Part shown: positions 1 to 7,243 of the stretch, one piece after another
Numbering within the stretch: the first letter of the stretch is position 1
How the letters are laid out: each line of letters starts with the position of its first letter
NCBI GenBank assembly: GCA_018667995.1
Contig: JABIQT010001129.1
Location: 1 to 12,238, forward strand
Source: Candidatus Latescibacterota bacterium
Lineage (GTDB): Bacteria; JAAXHH01; JABIQT01
DNA: 12,238 nucleotides
Direction of reading: 5' to 3'
Program-made: the position numbers and the translations under genes
The notes under the pieces: generated by a model
Database searches by the model: none
What the model saw: the letters and a program-made list of their open reading frames with translations, nothing else
What the model was told of the DNA's origin: nothing

Positions 1-1
1 C

Positions 2-247
2 GACGAACCTACCAGTGCAATGGATGCCTGGGCAGAGGCTGAATGGATGAACAGGTTCCGAGATCTCACCAGTTCGCAGACGGCTCTGATCATCACCCAC
101 CGATTCACCACCGCCATGCAGGCGGATATTATTCACGTCATGGACGCCGGGTGCATTCAGGAATCAGGAACCCATGACGATCTGATAAAGCAGGGGGGAC
201 GCTATGCCTCTTCATGGAAAGACCAGTACGGACGGGTGTTAGACTAA
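2..247 (+). CDS. ABC exporter ATP-binding domain, C-terminal fragment
   Basis: This is the last 81 residues of an ABC transporter nucleotide-binding domain, open at the left window edge. The fragment starts inside the Walker B / D-loop (DEPTSAMD) and continues to the H-loop histidine in IITHR. It ends with the usual exporter tail (VMDAGCIQESGTHDDLI, then GGRYASSW). That ending resembles ABCB/MsbA-type exporters, where the ATPase is fused behind a membrane domain, but the membrane part lies outside the window and the substrate cannot be told. It would drive transport across the inner membrane by ATP hydrolysis. Its TAA stop overlaps the stop codon of the convergent methyltransferase gene, with no terminator between them. 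The family call is firm; the exporter subtype is an inference from the tail. Confidence 0.9.
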   Translation, partial: DEPTSAMDAWAEAEWMNRFRDLTSSQTALIITHRFTTAMQADIIHVMDAGCIQESGTHDDLIKQGGRYASSWKDQYGRVLD

Positions 248-1368
248 TTACTGTCAGAATCGCTCAATTCATAGAATGCATTGAGTTTGGCGCGGTTATC
301 TACCTTAAACACCACAGGTTTATTCAGAGAGAACATCTTCTTAAATCGAAATTTTCCTGTGTTTCGGAACGTGATCACTCCAAGATAGCCGGTTTTGTAG
401 CGAATTTTATCCAGGTGTACCAGATAGTCTGTAACTTCCGTCTGGTACTTCTTGTATTTGGTCAAGTAAGTACTAAACTGGGCGGACGCTAACTGGTATT
501 TGTCGAAAGCTTCCGATAGAAACAATATCGCTTCGAACCCATTTGCCTGCGCGAAATCGTGTACCTGATCTATATGAGAGATGTCATCAAATTCATAGAG
601 ATGGGTCACAATCTGGGCAAAACCACATTCGTTCAAATGTTGAGGCAAGCCATCCATGATTGCGAACAGGGTATCATCGCCACGCAATCCTCCGTCCCGA
701 AAGAAAAGCTCTGTTGTCTGGCTAGTAACGAATGGTGGGTTAGCCGTAATAAAATCGTATGTCTTGGAGGCCACTGGAGTATAAAGATCTCCAGCGAGGA
801 TGTTCACGTTATCAATGCCATTCAGCAAGCAATTTAGCCTGGCGGTATGGACAGCTCGTGGATTCAGGTCCACCGCTGTGGCCTGTTCTGTATGACTGGC
901 TCCCATTAGGGCCTGTATGCCCGAGCCAGTACAGAGATCCAAGCTTGACTCAAAGGGAATGCGGACACCTGTTCTTGCAAGCTCCGCGGAATCGCCCCCT
1001 GGTGTGTACACAGCGTCATTCATTCCTGAAGTCGCATAATCACAGAATAGCATCAGGTGTTCGTACGGATAGATCTTATAGGCCGCGGTTATCGCGCCCT
1101 CAGGAGTCTCATTTAAAACACCCGTTTCCAACAAACCCCTAAGTTCCTCGTCGTCAAACACATTCGCAATGGCATTCCGATCTACTTCCGAGCGCAGTAA
1201 GAATAGCTTGATCAATGAGTTCCGGGGTGTTTCCTCGCGATACCTGTACGCAAGTCCCGGAAGAGCTGCTGCATTGAAGTTTGATCGGCTCTTCATTTCA
1301 TCGTTATAGCCATTTGTTGTCAGCTTCACGCGCAGTGAAGCGATTGCTGCCTTCTCCGTATCATCCAT
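244..1368 (-). CDS. Class I SAM-dependent methyltransferase (MTS / PrmC-RsmC-like)
   Basis: A 374-residue protein. Residues 1-95 or so form an N-terminal domain of unclear fold. A Rossmann methyltransferase domain follows: motif I LDLCTGSGIQAL at about 143-154, an acidic loop with DLNPRAV at about 167-173, and the catalytic-loop motif NPPF at 210-213. The N-P-P-aromatic motif marks enzymes that methylate nitrogen: HemK/PrmC (glutamine of release factors), RsmC/RlmG (guanine N2 of rRNA) or TrmN6. The F instead of Y leans towards the rRNA/tRNA group, but the substrate is not settled. The roughly 90-residue lysine-rich C-terminal part (KYKKY, RFKK) could contact RNA; that is an inference. It lies 64 nt downstream of the TPP enzyme gene on the same strand. 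An in-frame stop lies seven codons upstream of the ATG and there is no strong Shine-Dalgarno sequence. Confidence 0.85.
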   Translation of the reverse strand: MDDTEKAAIASLRVKLTTNGYNDEMKSRSNFNAAALPGLAYRYREETPRNSLIKLFLLRSEVDRNAIANVFDDEELRGLLETGVLNETPEGAITAAYKIYPYEHLMLFCDYATSGMNDAVYTPGGDSAELARTGVRIPFESSLDLCTGSGIQALMGASHTEQATAVDLNPRAVHTARLNCLLNGIDNVNILAGDLYTPVASKTYDFITANPPFVTSQTTELFFRDGGLRGDDTLFAIMDGLPQHLNECGFAQIVTHLYEFDDISHIDQVHDFAQANGFEAILFLSEAFDKYQLASAQFSTYLTKYKKYQTEVTDYLVHLDKIRYKTGYLGVITFRNTGKFRFKKMFSLNKPVVFKVDNRAKLNAFYELSDSDSN

Positions 1369-1432
1369 TGGTACAGTTTTCTTTTGTCATTGTGTCAACT
1401 CGATACTCACCAGCATGCTTTCTGACACCTCT

Positions 1433-3163
1433 CTACGGCCTCTCGATTCGTACATCCAGTACGGCTGCCTGGCCTTCAGCCACCGCTTGTAAAGCGCGTT
1501 CCAGAGCATCGGGTAATTCTGCGGGGTCGGTAACCGTTCTTCCGAAAGCATGGCAGGATTTCGCCAGTTGGGCGAAATCAGGGGATGGTTGTAGATCCGT
1601 ACCGACAAATTGGTCCAGGTGGCGTGCATGACCATGAGGATAATGCATGAGCCAGGATCTCTTTGTGGCAAAGTGCATCTGGTTGTTATAAATAATGGTC
1701 AGAAATGGCGTGTCATGAGCCGCTGCCGTCCAGAGTGCCGAGCTGGGGCAGCCAAACATAAAGGTGCCGTCTCCCACAAGTGCAACTACCTGCCTATCCG
1801 GTGCCGCCAGCTTGACACCCACAGCTGCGCCGAGGGCCCATCCGAGACTTGCCCCACCACTCGTAAACCAGGTTCCCGGTACCTTGCGTTCCAGAATAGT
1901 GGCCGAAAACCGGAGATTCGTCACGGTTTCATCCAATACGATCGTCTCTGGATCCAGCGCTTGATCTATACAGTAGGTCAACCATTCAGGGGCAATGGGG
2001 CGGAGGGTACATTTCTCCAGGGCCACATCCTCCATCTCCGCACGCCGTTGCCCGTGCAGCTGTGCGAGAATGCCTGTGCGCTCCTCGTGGGCCTGTATGT
2101 CATCCGCCGAGAGGGCATCACGCACGGACGAAACCAGTACCGGTAGCGCATCGGCTGAATTCGCCTGAATTCGTAGATCGGCAGGGAAAGTAAAGAGTGG
2201 GATGTTGCTCTTTAAGGGATCCATATCGATCCAGAATATCTGAGCATCGTCCTGCGGTGTCACGTCTGCGGGAATATACGGCACGTCGCAGTCGACGATC
2301 AGGACTACGTCGGCATCAGAGAGATACCTGTTCGGAGTAATGCCGCCCCACAGATTGTGCGTATTGGGGAAGTTCATGCAGGAGGATGCCGGTGTTACCA
2401 CAGGTGCACCAATCAACTCAGCCAATTCAATGAGCGATGTCACTGATTCGGGGTTCCGTCCTGCGTAACCGGTGAGGATCAGCGGTCGGCGTGCGTGGGC
2501 CAGGGCCTCTGCCACTGGCGAGAGTGAGGAGACCGCGGCTTCTGCCATAACCGGCGGACTCATCTGACCTGCTCGAAGCGGCACCGATGTCATTTCTTCC
2601 ATCAGTACTTCGCGGGGAAGCGTCAGGTATGTGGGCCCCGCCGGTTCTGTACCCGCTACCTGGAAGGCGCGCGGAACAACATGGTGAATGGTCTCATTTC
2701 GGTGAAGATCATAGACCCATTTGGTGTATCCCCGCACTCCCATAGCCTGGTCGGGCTGGTCCTGAATCCAGTGGATCCAGAGATTACGGCCACCTGCCGT
2801 CTCACCGTCTATGGTTAGCGGCGCCTTTCCGGCGCACAATACCATACCCGCGCGAGCGCGCTGCGCATTGTGCAGCCCCCCACCTAGTTGCATGGTTCCC
2901 GCGTCTACGTGCACCAGGACCGTCTGGGGCTGCCGAGAGAGCAGATAGTGGCCGTGGGCGGCTGAAATGGCTACCAGCTCATCGGGACACGTTATGACAC
3001 GGGGCGCCGTATGCCCTTCGCTTTCGAATCTGGTGATGGATTCCTGAATAGGGAAAGTGTCGGTGCCTGAATTCAGAAAGAGGCATTCTGATCCGCAGTG
3101 TGCCAACAGAGCGACAAATGCGTCGGCGCCACAGGTTACAGGTGTGGCATTTTCGCTGGACAT
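1433..3163 (-). CDS. Thiamine-diphosphate-dependent enzyme, acetolactate synthase-like
   Basis: A 576-residue protein with the three-domain layout of the acetolactate synthase / benzoylformate decarboxylase / oxalyl-CoA decarboxylase superfamily. The N-terminal pyrimidine-binding domain carries the probable catalytic glutamate E62 (CPDEL), which activates the cofactor. A central domain spans about 200-350 (LILTGYAGRN at about 229-237). The C-terminal pyrophosphate domain has GDG at 464-466 and NN at 493-494, the metal-diphosphate motif. The length fits the family. The substrate is unknown: the superfamily includes decarboxylases, carboligases and lyases, and no small regulatory subunit gene (ilvN type) lies nearby, which argues against a standard biosynthetic acetolactate synthase. 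It lies just beyond the terminator of the beta-propeller gene, so it probably has its own promoter or depends on read-through. The ribosome site before the ATG is weak. Confidence 0.88.
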   Translation of the reverse strand: MSSENATPVTCGADAFVALLAHCGSECLFLNSGTDTFPIQESITRFESEGHTAPRVITCPDELVAISAAHGHYLLSRQPQTVLVHVDAGTMQLGGGLHNAQRARAGMVLCAGKAPLTIDGETAGGRNLWIHWIQDQPDQAMGVRGYTKWVYDLHRNETIHHVVPRAFQVAGTEPAGPTYLTLPREVLMEEMTSVPLRAGQMSPPVMAEAAVSSLSPVAEALAHARRPLILTGYAGRNPESVTSLIELAELIGAPVVTPASSCMNFPNTHNLWGGITPNRYLSDADVVLIVDCDVPYIPADVTPQDDAQIFWIDMDPLKSNIPLFTFPADLRIQANSADALPVLVSSVRDALSADDIQAHEERTGILAQLHGQRRAEMEDVALEKCTLRPIAPEWLTYCIDQALDPETIVLDETVTNLRFSATILERKVPGTWFTSGGASLGWALGAAVGVKLAAPDRQVVALVGDGTFMFGCPSSALWTAAAHDTPFLTIIYNNQMHFATKRSWLMHYPHGHARHLDQFVGTDLQPSPDFAQLAKSCHAFGRTVTDPAELPDALERALQAVAEGQAAVLDVRIERP

Positions 3164-3210
3164 AGGTCGACTTTCAGTAAGAATGACAGTGTTTTGACTT
3201 CTAACAGCTT

Positions 3211-3244
3211 AAAAAAGGGGTCACGAGCTTGACTCGCGACCCCT
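3211..3244 (-). terminator. Intrinsic terminator of the beta-propeller gene
   Basis: Arms 3216-3227 and 3233-3244 form a 12-bp stem with a 5-nt loop. The only non-Watson-Crick position (3223/3237) is a G-U wobble in minus-strand RNA but an A-C mismatch in plus-strand RNA. Minus-strand RNA then has a run of U from 3216 to 3211. It starts 30 nt past the propeller stop codon. Both the U-run and the wobble show that it serves leftward transcription. Confidence 0.9.
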
Positions 3245-3273
3245 CTTCAAAACCCTCACGAAGTGATGGTTTG

Positions 3274-4230
3274 TCAGCCTTCAAGCTCCAGCACAAAGTA
3301 ATGACCCGGATTCCATGCCTGGCAGATTAAGAACAGGCGCCCGTTATGCTCATACCAGATGGTATTGTGAATATGATCCGCAAGAGGAATGCCGAGATCT
3401 TCTTTCGGCCGCACCGTCGAAATCACGTCATAGGTGTCGCCGTCCAGAATGTAAATCGGCGCTGGGCGCCCATCCTGCGGATCGTCCAGGCTACCCACCA
3501 GACCATACGAGCGGCCCTTCCACTTGATGAAATCGATTCCGCAGGGCTTGGAACCGGCAGGGATCCCATAGGACGCTGTGTAATGTCCATCGTGCGTGAA
3601 ATGTTCAAATCGAGCGTGTGGTCTGTCAGCTATGGAAAGATGCTTACCATCAGGGGCCGGGTTCAACCCATGGGCGGTACCGAACAGGCCGGGCGCGGTG
3701 GGGTCGTCGGACTTGCCGGCGAATGTACCGGTCCACTGCTGGGTGGCCATGTCGACGGTAGAGATGTAATTCGCACCGTATCCATCCGCTACGTAGACTG
3801 TATTCTCCACGATGGCAGCGTCGGTTGGCCTGAATGGCGCTTCCTCTTCGTTCTCGTATTCATCGAATTCTGGTTTCGAGAGGATGAAGTCTACGCCGCC
3901 ATCCAGCGCAAGAACGACGACCATGGCATCACCATTTGCCGGCATAATCAACCGTCTCTTGCCGTCGAATGTGCCGATTTTGGTGCTGTGGAAATTGACA
4001 GGTTTCAGATCTGATGGCAGTTCGATAATCTCCTGCGAAGTCAGGTCCGGACTGATTTTCATCAAGCCGCAACCGGGCATGCCATAGTAGATGTGACCGC
4101 CGGTTTCGCGATCAACGGCAAATCCACCGTGTAGATCTACCTCACAGGATTGTGCCTTACCAGGCAGGGAATAAAGGTCTTCGCAGAGTGAAAATACAAA
4201 CGGCGCCTGGCCGCTTGTCTTCTTGGACAT
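3274..4230 (-). CDS. Six-bladed beta-propeller (NHL / SMP-30-like) protein
   Basis: A 318-residue protein with repeated propeller strands of the NHL / SMP-30 / peptidylglycine-lyase type: GGFAVDRETGGHIYYG near 35-50, DAAIVENTVYVADGYG at 137-152, and GTAHGLNPAPDGKHLSIADR at 184-203. Histidines that could bind metal or substrate in the central channel occur at 81 (NFHST), 187 (TAHGL), and 286 and 288 (DHIHNT). There is no signal peptide, so it is likely cytosolic. Enzymes of this fold act as lactonases or lyases, but many are only binding scaffolds, and no catalytic role can be assigned here. The start is supported by AGGAG at 4238-4242, 7 nt before the ATG. Terminators on both sides (4300-4343 upstream, 3211-3244 downstream) suggest a single-gene transcript. 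Confidence 0.75.
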   Translation of the reverse strand: MSKKTSGQAPFVFSLCEDLYSLPGKAQSCEVDLHGGFAVDRETGGHIYYGMPGCGLMKISPDLTSQEIIELPSDLKPVNFHSTKIGTFDGKRRLIMPANGDAMVVVLALDGGVDFILSKPEFDEYENEEEAPFRPTDAAIVENTVYVADGYGANYISTVDMATQQWTGTFAGKSDDPTAPGLFGTAHGLNPAPDGKHLSIADRPHARFEHFTHDGHYTASYGIPAGSKPCGIDFIKWKGRSYGLVGSLDDPQDGRPAPIYILDGDTYDVISTVRPKEDLGIPLADHIHNTIWYEHNGRLFLICQAWNPGHYFVLELEG

Positions 4231-4275
4231 GAGTGTTCTCCTGATACGGCAAGGGGAGAAGCGGGATTCCTGACG

Positions 4276-4303
4276 GTTATACGCACAGATCCACGCTTCA
4301 AAA
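4276..4303 (-). promoter_or_regulatory. Possible sigma-70 promoter of the propeller gene
   Basis: On the minus strand, TTTTGA (4303-4298) and TATAAC (4281-4276) are separated by 16 nt. The match is modest and overlaps the U-run of the fdhA terminator. A promoter is expected here, because the upstream gene ends in a strong terminator and only about 70 nt remain before the propeller ATG. Confidence 0.25.
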
Positions 4304-4343
4304 AAAGCAAACCCGCCAATAAGTCTTCATCGGCGGGTTTGCT
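4300..4343 (-). terminator. Intrinsic terminator of fdhA
   Basis: Arms 4306-4317 and 4332-4343 form a perfect 12-bp GC-rich stem (AGCAAACCCGCC and its complement). In minus-strand RNA the stem can extend inward with G-U and A-U pairs. Seven A residues at 4300-4306 on the plus strand give a U-run right after the stem in leftward transcripts. It starts 15 nt after the fdhA stop codon. Confidence 0.93.
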
Positions 4344-4358
4344 GCTGCGTCACGTTAT

Positions 4359-5549
4359 TTATGCTGCAATAACGCCGTGAGGATCAATGATGAATTTCTT
4401 AGCTGCGCCCTGATCAAAGTCCTGGTAGCCTTGAGGGGCATCGTCCAGACTGATTACGGTGGCATTTACAGCATCAGCGATCTGGATTTTATCGTATAGG
4501 ATCGCGTTCATCAGCTGGCGGTGATAGGTCATTACAGGACATTGACCAGTCGTGATCTGGTGCGACTTGGCCCAACCCAGGCCTATACGAATACCGAGCA
4601 TACCGATCTTGGCATTGTCGTCTACAGCCCCGGGGTCACCAGTCACATAGAGGCCTGGAATACCGAGGGACGCTCCGGCGCGGGCCACGTCCATGATTGA
4701 GTTAAGCACCGTGGCCGGATGTTCGGTACCTGAATCGGAGCCGTGTCCGCGTGCCTCGAAACCTACACAGTCGACGGCGGCATCGACCTCCGGCTCACCG
4801 ATGATATTCTCGATCTGCTCAGCCAGCGTAGCGCTCTGGGTCAGATCTACGGTCTCACAGCCAAAACTGCGTGCCTGAGCGAGTCGCTCGGGAATCAAAT
4901 CACCGACGATAACGCAGGCTGCGCCAAGGAGCTGGCACGACGCCGCACTGGCAAGACCGACTGGCCCAGCTCCGGCAATGTAGACAACAGACCCCGGACC
5001 AACACCGGCTGTATAGGCGCCGTGGAATCCTGTTGGGAAAATATCGGACAGGAGAGTGAGATCTTTGATCTTGGCCAGAGCCTGATCTCTGTCAGGAAAT
5101 CTGAGTAGATTGAAATCAGCATACGGTACCATCACGTATTCCGCCTGTCCACCTACCCAACCACCCATATCGACATATCCATAAGCGGCACCAGGACGGG
5201 CTGGATTGACGTTGAGACATATGCCTGTCTTGCCTTCTTTACAGCTTCGGCATCGCCCACAAGCGATGTTAAATGGTACCGAAACAATATCGCCCACATT
5301 CAGAAACTCAACATCGCTGCCTTTTTCTATGATCTCACCCGTTATTTCATGACCGAGTATCAACCCGGCGGGGGCGGTCGTACGTCCCCGGACCATGTGC
5401 TGGTCACTACCGCAGATATTCGTAGCGACGATCTTGAGTATTACACCGTGCTGACACTTTCTGGAACCGAGTGCCAACTCGGGATAATCAATGGAATGTA
5501 TTTCGACCTTACCGGGGCCGATATATGCGACACCGCGATTGCTGGCCAT
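4359..5549 (-). CDS. fdhA: Glutathione-independent formaldehyde dehydrogenase
   Basis: A 396-residue zinc-dependent medium-chain dehydrogenase that matches, from memory, the Pseudomonas putida formaldehyde dehydrogenase / dismutase family almost end to end (NRGV start, NICGSDQHMVRGRT, LGHEITGE, VNPARPGAAYGYVDMG, ATVLNS, GLGWAKSH). Catalytic zinc ligands C46, H67 and D169 and structural zinc ligands C97, C100, C103 and C111 are all present, at the residue numbers I recall for the Pseudomonas enzyme. The NAD site has GAGPVG at 193-198 and D217 for the adenine ribose. These enzymes hold NAD tightly and convert formaldehyde to formate without glutathione, in the cytosol. A strong ribosome site (AAGGAGG, 5 nt before ATG) fixes the start. 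It has its own promoter candidate and terminator, so it is probably a single-gene unit. Activity on other aldehydes is possible. Confidence 0.95.
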   Translation of the reverse strand: MASNRGVAYIGPGKVEIHSIDYPELALGSRKCQHGVILKIVATNICGSDQHMVRGRTTAPAGLILGHEITGEIIEKGSDVEFLNVGDIVSVPFNIACGRCRSCKEGKTGICLNVNPARPGAAYGYVDMGGWVGGQAEYVMVPYADFNLLRFPDRDQALAKIKDLTLLSDIFPTGFHGAYTAGVGPGSVVYIAGAGPVGLASAASCQLLGAACVIVGDLIPERLAQARSFGCETVDLTQSATLAEQIENIIGEPEVDAAVDCVGFEARGHGSDSGTEHPATVLNSIMDVARAGASLGIPGLYVTGDPGAVDDNAKIGMLGIRIGLGWAKSHQITTGQCPVMTYHRQLMNAILYDKIQIADAVNATVISLDDAPQGYQDFDQGAAKKFIIDPHGVIAA

Positions 5550-5554
5550 TGTAA

Positions 5555-5561
5555 CCTCCTT
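5555..5561 (-). promoter_or_regulatory. Strong ribosome binding site of fdhA
   Basis: AAGGAGG lies 5 nt before the fdhA ATG and is the best Shine-Dalgarno match in the window. It overlaps the end of a tandem TACAAGTACAAG pair, so anything binding that repeat in RNA or DNA would cover the site. Confidence 0.85.
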
Positions 5562-5696
5562 GTACTTGTAAACTGTTGTAGTTATTCACGTCTGAGTCGT
5601 ATGCGCTTGTAGGAATCGGGACACCTGCTACAGACGAGGAAGTACGTCTTCTTATAGGCTTGAGAATACGTTCATTGTATAGAGGGATGTCTTGTA
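5559..5696 (-). repeat. Four TACAAG hexamers in the fdhA upstream region
   Basis: TACAAG occurs on the minus strand at 5691-5696, 5606-5611, 5565-5570 and 5559-5564. The last two are in tandem and run into the ribosome site. The first lies directly after the predicted -35 box. Near-copies (GTTGTA and ATTGTA on the plus strand at about 5575 and 5673) add to the pattern. About 0.03 copies would be expected by chance on one strand of a stretch this size. A regulator binding site is possible, but no palindrome is clear. Confidence 0.4.
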
Positions 5697-5702
5697 GTTC
5701 AA
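5674..5702 (-). promoter_or_regulatory. Predicted sigma-70 promoter of fdhA
   Basis: On the minus strand, TTGAAC (5702-5697, four of six consensus bases) and TACAAT (5679-5674, five of six) are separated by exactly 17 nt. Transcription would start near 5667, giving a leader of roughly 118 nt. A TACAAG copy fills the first bases of the spacer. No terminator is seen between fetB and this site, so read-through from upstream could add to it. Confidence 0.55.
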
Positions 5703-5720
5703 GAGAAAAATCACGGAAAT

Positions 5721-6494
5721 CTAAACAATCATCTGGTGGTTTCTTGTGAAGCAGCGCCTGCGAACCACGGACACTACAATGACGGATCCAATTGCTGTCG
5801 ACGCTACGAGCATAAGCATGACGATGATTTGATACTTCACCGCGAGAAGAGGGTCTGTACCCGAGAGGATCTGGCCCGTCATCATACCCGGCAGCGAAAC
5901 GAGACCAACTGTCATAAGTGCGTTGATGGACGGGATCATTCCGGCCCGGATGGAGCCTCGAAATATGTCACCGGTGGCCTCCTGATAGGTGGCGCCGAGG
6001 CAGAGGGTCAGCTCAATCTCATCGCGTCGCTGATTCATATCGGAGAACATCCGATCAAGTGCCACCGCAATAGCATTCATGGAGTTACCCATGATCATTC
6101 CGCCCAGGGGAATGAAGTACTGCGGCGTGTACCACGGTTTGACCTGTACAATCACAGCAGTGACTACGATGGCAACCACCGTATAGCTGATCACCATAGA
6201 CACAAAGGTCGGGAGGAAGAACGACACGCTCTTTTCTTTGATGCGACTCCGAATCGTGAAGGCGGCCCAGAAAACCATGGACACGAATAGCAGAAGGATG
6301 AGCGCCACGTTGTTTATCTGGAATATGTACGTGAGTACATATCCCATTAGCAGAAGCTGTGCGAAGGTACGGACGGTGCCCCATGCCAGATCTTTCTCCA
6401 GTTTCAGCTTGTAGAGAATGGATGCCACACCTGCTACGGCCACAAAGAGGAGGCACAACAGAAGTTGCGCAGGTGTAATGTCAACAACGGTCAT
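5721..6494 (-). CDS. fetB: FetB-like ABC transporter permease (metal exporter)
   Basis: A 257-residue integral membrane protein of the UPF0014 / FetB (YbbM) family. Hydrophobic segments lie near residues 10-28, 40-58, 62-80, 95-117, 125-145, 190-210 and 222-244. Family signatures are clear: GMIMGNSMNA at 132-141, the coupling-helix-like EIELTLCLGAT at 159-169, and TVGLVSLPGMMTGQILSG at 195-212. In Escherichia coli, FetAB exports iron and protects against oxidative stress; the metal here is inferred from that. It lies 21 nt downstream of its ATPase partner, as expected for a two-gene operon. The bases just before the ATG are a run of C with no Shine-Dalgarno sequence, so its translation may depend on ribosomes coming from fetA. 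Confidence 0.9.
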   Translation of the reverse strand: MTVVDITPAQLLLCLLFVAVAGVASILYKLKLEKDLAWGTVRTFAQLLLMGYVLTYIFQINNVALILLLFVSMVFWAAFTIRSRIKEKSVSFFLPTFVSMVISYTVVAIVVTAVIVQVKPWYTPQYFIPLGGMIMGNSMNAIAVALDRMFSDMNQRRDEIELTLCLGATYQEATGDIFRGSIRAGMIPSINALMTVGLVSLPGMMTGQILSGTDPLLAVKYQIIVMLMLVASTAIGSVIVVSVVRRRCFTRNHQMIV

Positions 6495-6515
6495 GGGGGG
6501 CTCGATTTTACGGGG

Positions 6516-7184
6516 TCACGTAGCACTCAGACTGCTTAGGCCGTTCGTGCTCAATATATATCGTTGTGGATTGACGCCTGCCGGAGTGAAGTCCTGATGC
6601 GATACCATAAGAATCGTAGTGTTCGAATCGGTATTCAAACGGATGATCCACTCTTCAACAACGGATTTCGATTCCGGGTCAAGTGCTGAGGTGGGCTCAT
6701 CGCAGAGAATGACCTCGGGTCGGGTCAGCATGGTTCGGATCAAAGAGAGACGCTGTTTCTGACCTACGGAAAGCTGACTCGCGTCGTCCGCCAATCCTAC
6801 GTCCTGAAGCAAGAAGCCGTCCATGGAATCGCGCATCTTCGGATCATCAGGTGCGGATTGGTCTTTGGCTGTCTTGAACCGAAACGGCAGATGCAGGTTC
6901 TCCCGCACGGTTCCGGGCAGCATGACGGGTACCTGCTGAATATATCCGATTCTGCGACGAAGTCGTGTCACTTCATGCTGATCGATGGGCAGGTCGTCAA
7001 TATGTATAAATCCGGCAATCGGGGCATGGAGGATATTAATCAGTCTGAGCAGGCTGGATTTCCCACTGCCAGATGGTCCGGTAATGAGAATAAAATCGCC
7101 GTCATTGAGTATGAGATTGAGATCTGTAAATAAGGGGGGTTTCTCACCGTAGGCCAGAGAGAGATGGTTCAGTTCGACGCGCAT
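6516..7184 (-). CDS. fetA: FetA-like ABC transporter ATP-binding protein
   Basis: A 222-residue stand-alone ABC ATPase. Walker A GPSGSGKSS is at 36-44, the Q-loop at about 83, the signature LSVGQKQR at 138-145, Walker B VILCDE at 158-163 followed by PTSALD, and the H-loop histidine at 196 (SHQ). The signature has V in place of the usual G (LSVGQ), a tolerated change. Size and motif spacing fit FetA/YbbL, and the assignment rests mainly on the adjacent FetB-type permease. It should power that permease at the inner membrane. GGAG 5 nt before the ATG supports the start. It lies 59 nt downstream of the HD-domain gene with no terminator visible, so the three genes may share a transcript. Confidence 0.88.
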   Translation of the reverse strand: MRVELNHLSLAYGEKPPLFTDLNLILNDGDFILITGPSGSGKSSLLRLINILHAPIAGFIHIDDLPIDQHEVTRLRRRIGYIQQVPVMLPGTVRENLHLPFRFKTAKDQSAPDDPKMRDSMDGFLLQDVGLADDASQLSVGQKQRLSLIRTMLTRPEVILCDEPTSALDPESKSVVEEWIIRLNTDSNTTILMVSHQDFTPAGVNPQRYILSTNGLSSLSAT

Positions 7185-7243
7185 TTTAACTCCGGGGAAA
7201 TCCGGCGGGCGTCAGCTCAGTTGGCCATGCCGGCCGAGCGAAG

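Noticed and set aside
1393-1398. Consensus -35 box TTGACA on the minus strand before the methyltransferase
   Set aside because: At the right spacing the -10 position reads TGTACC, a poor match, and transcription would start inside the gene.
3346-4014. 222-codon open frame on the plus strand
   Set aside because: It lies wholly antisense to the well-supported propeller gene and has no recognisable motif or ribosome site.
5736-6290. 184-codon open frame on the plus strand, His-rich
   Set aside because: It is antisense to fetB; the histidines are a by-product of the codons of the hydrophobic segments on the other strand.
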